Shown here: in pieces, positions 32,105-32,504 of the stretch | How positions within the stretch are numbered: the first letter of the stretch is position 1 | How the letters are laid out: each line of letters begins with the position of its first letter | Origin: Bacilli bacterium | GTDB taxonomy: Bacteria; Bacillota_I; Bacilli_A; RF39; UBA660 | Direction of reading: 5' to 3' | Assembly (NCBI GenBank): GCA_900766325.1 | Contig: CAAFVA010000093.1 | Location: forward strand, 1 to 32,504 | Length of the DNA: 32,504 bases | Program-made: the position numbers and the translations under genes | The notes under the pieces: generated by a model | The model's database searches: none | What the model was told of the DNA's origin: nothing | Seen by the model: only the letters and a program-made list of their open reading frames with translations

Positions 32105-32504
32105 TTATTCTTCAATAATATCTAAATCTTTCTCAAAATCACTTACATATTTTACAAGTGTAGGTTTTCCTCGTGATAACACGAAACATAAATCATCAGA
32201 AATATTTTCTTTTAATTCAGAAGTTCTAACCGTAGGTTTGAAAGTAAATTGGTCATTTATACCATTACCTATCCAAATTCCGTTTCCAGGATTAAATCCT
32301 TCTTTAAACCATGATTCGTACTCTACTTTCTTTACACTTTCTATTTCGTCTATAATAACAAATCTTATCAAATTTAGATCTTTTATTTTATTAAAGAAAT
32401 CGGAAATGCTATTTTTATTATTATCGTTTAATTTTGAAATAAAGTTAGATATACCAATTATTACAAAAACGATTGGTTTTTGATTACTAAAAATTTCTTT
32501 GTTA
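32105..32504 (-). CDS. Second EssC, C-terminal 132 residues (cut by window edge)
   Basis: The frame is open to the right edge and ends at 32105. The sequence KPIVFVIIGISNF, then IRFVIIDEIESVKKVEYESW, NGIWIGNGINDQ and ISDDLCFVLSRGKPTLVKYV aligns along its length with the last ~130 residues of the EssC encoded at 27348-31943 (LLLFDTYEEFKNLEIEDW, MIWLGTGVENQ, KIIKYVVDKGD). It is therefore the end of a second, diverged copy in tandem. A terminator and a new promoter separate the two genes. Whether the upstream part is complete is not visible. Confidence 0.8.
   Translation of the reverse strand, partial: NKEIFSNQKPIVFVIIGISNFISKLNDNNKNSISDFFNKIKDLNLIRFVIIDEIESVKKVEYESWFKEGFNPGNGIWIGNGINDQFTFKPTVRTSELKENISDDLCFVLSRGKPTLVKYVSDFEKDLDIIEE

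Noticed and set aside
32094..32483. Plus-strand 129-codon open frame at the right edge
   Set aside because: It is antisense to the well-supported EssC C-terminus, lacks a ribosome site and has no protein-like pattern.

Overview
The window is strongly AT-rich, and most of its genes lie on the minus strand in tight operons with strong Shine-Dalgarno sites. MraZ/RsmH/FtsL/PBP, YidD, Gram-positive-type lipoproteins and a type VIIb secretion ATPase (EssC) together point to a low-GC Bacillota. An uncultured gut Bacilli lineage near the RF39/Erysipelotrichia/Mollicutes-related groups is my best guess (inference, not a measured placement). Tryptophan is written as TGG in the conserved proteins I checked, so I see no sign of UGA recoding.

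Layout, left to right. (1) 1-812: the 5' end of an AbiEi-like antitoxin gene with a perfect inverted-repeat operator over its promoter, preceded by a free-standing ~365-nt structured RNA candidate with its own promoter and terminator. (2) 830-4025: a three-gene phospholipid operon (plsC, dagK-like lipid kinase, acyl-CoA synthetase). (3) 4160-4490: a compact locus that looks like a type I toxin-antitoxin pair: a 26-residue hydrophobic peptide gene on the minus strand and a convergent ~95-nt RNA on the plus strand, sharing a terminator hairpin and complementary 5' stem-loop sequences. (4) 4710-7900: a fused ABC ATPase/FtsX permease and a divergent CmpB-family membrane protein that lacks an ordinary start codon. 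(5) 7928-14225: a five-gene phosphorelay operon (HPt, REC plus degenerate HD-GYP, hybrid kinase with a degenerate ATP-binding domain, intact hybrid kinase, lipoprotein) with no DNA-binding output domain. (6) 14406-15172: a decayed Rpn/PD-(D/E)XK gene. (7) 15369-19261: a shortened dcw cluster (mraZ, rsmH, ftsL, class B PBP with PASTA) behind a four-box MraZ operator. (8) 19369-20506: yidD, apparently leaderless, overlapping a histidine-free TroA/ZnuA-like lipoprotein. (9) 20547-21803: two broken genes, RhuM and ORF6N. (10) 22068-23046: trmL, translationally coupled to a thioredoxin-like membrane protein. (11) 23124-24803: a secreted HEXXH protein of unknown family. (12) 24845-32504: a type VIIb secretion locus in two transcription units (essC-esaB, and six small helical or WXG100-like proteins), followed at the right edge by the C-terminal end of a second, divergent EssC.

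How the parts fit: the T7SS block supplies a motor (EssC), the ubiquitin-like EsaB and several candidate WXG100-type substrates or chaperones. EsaA, EssA, EssB and any LXG toxin are not in the window. The signalling block can pass phosphate between two kinases, a free HPt and a receiver protein whose hydrolase domain looks dead, so its output is probably by protein contact. The accessory pieces (AbiE, type I TA candidate, Rpn, RhuM and ORF6N remnants) sit between housekeeping operons, as is typical of sites that take up and lose mobile genes.
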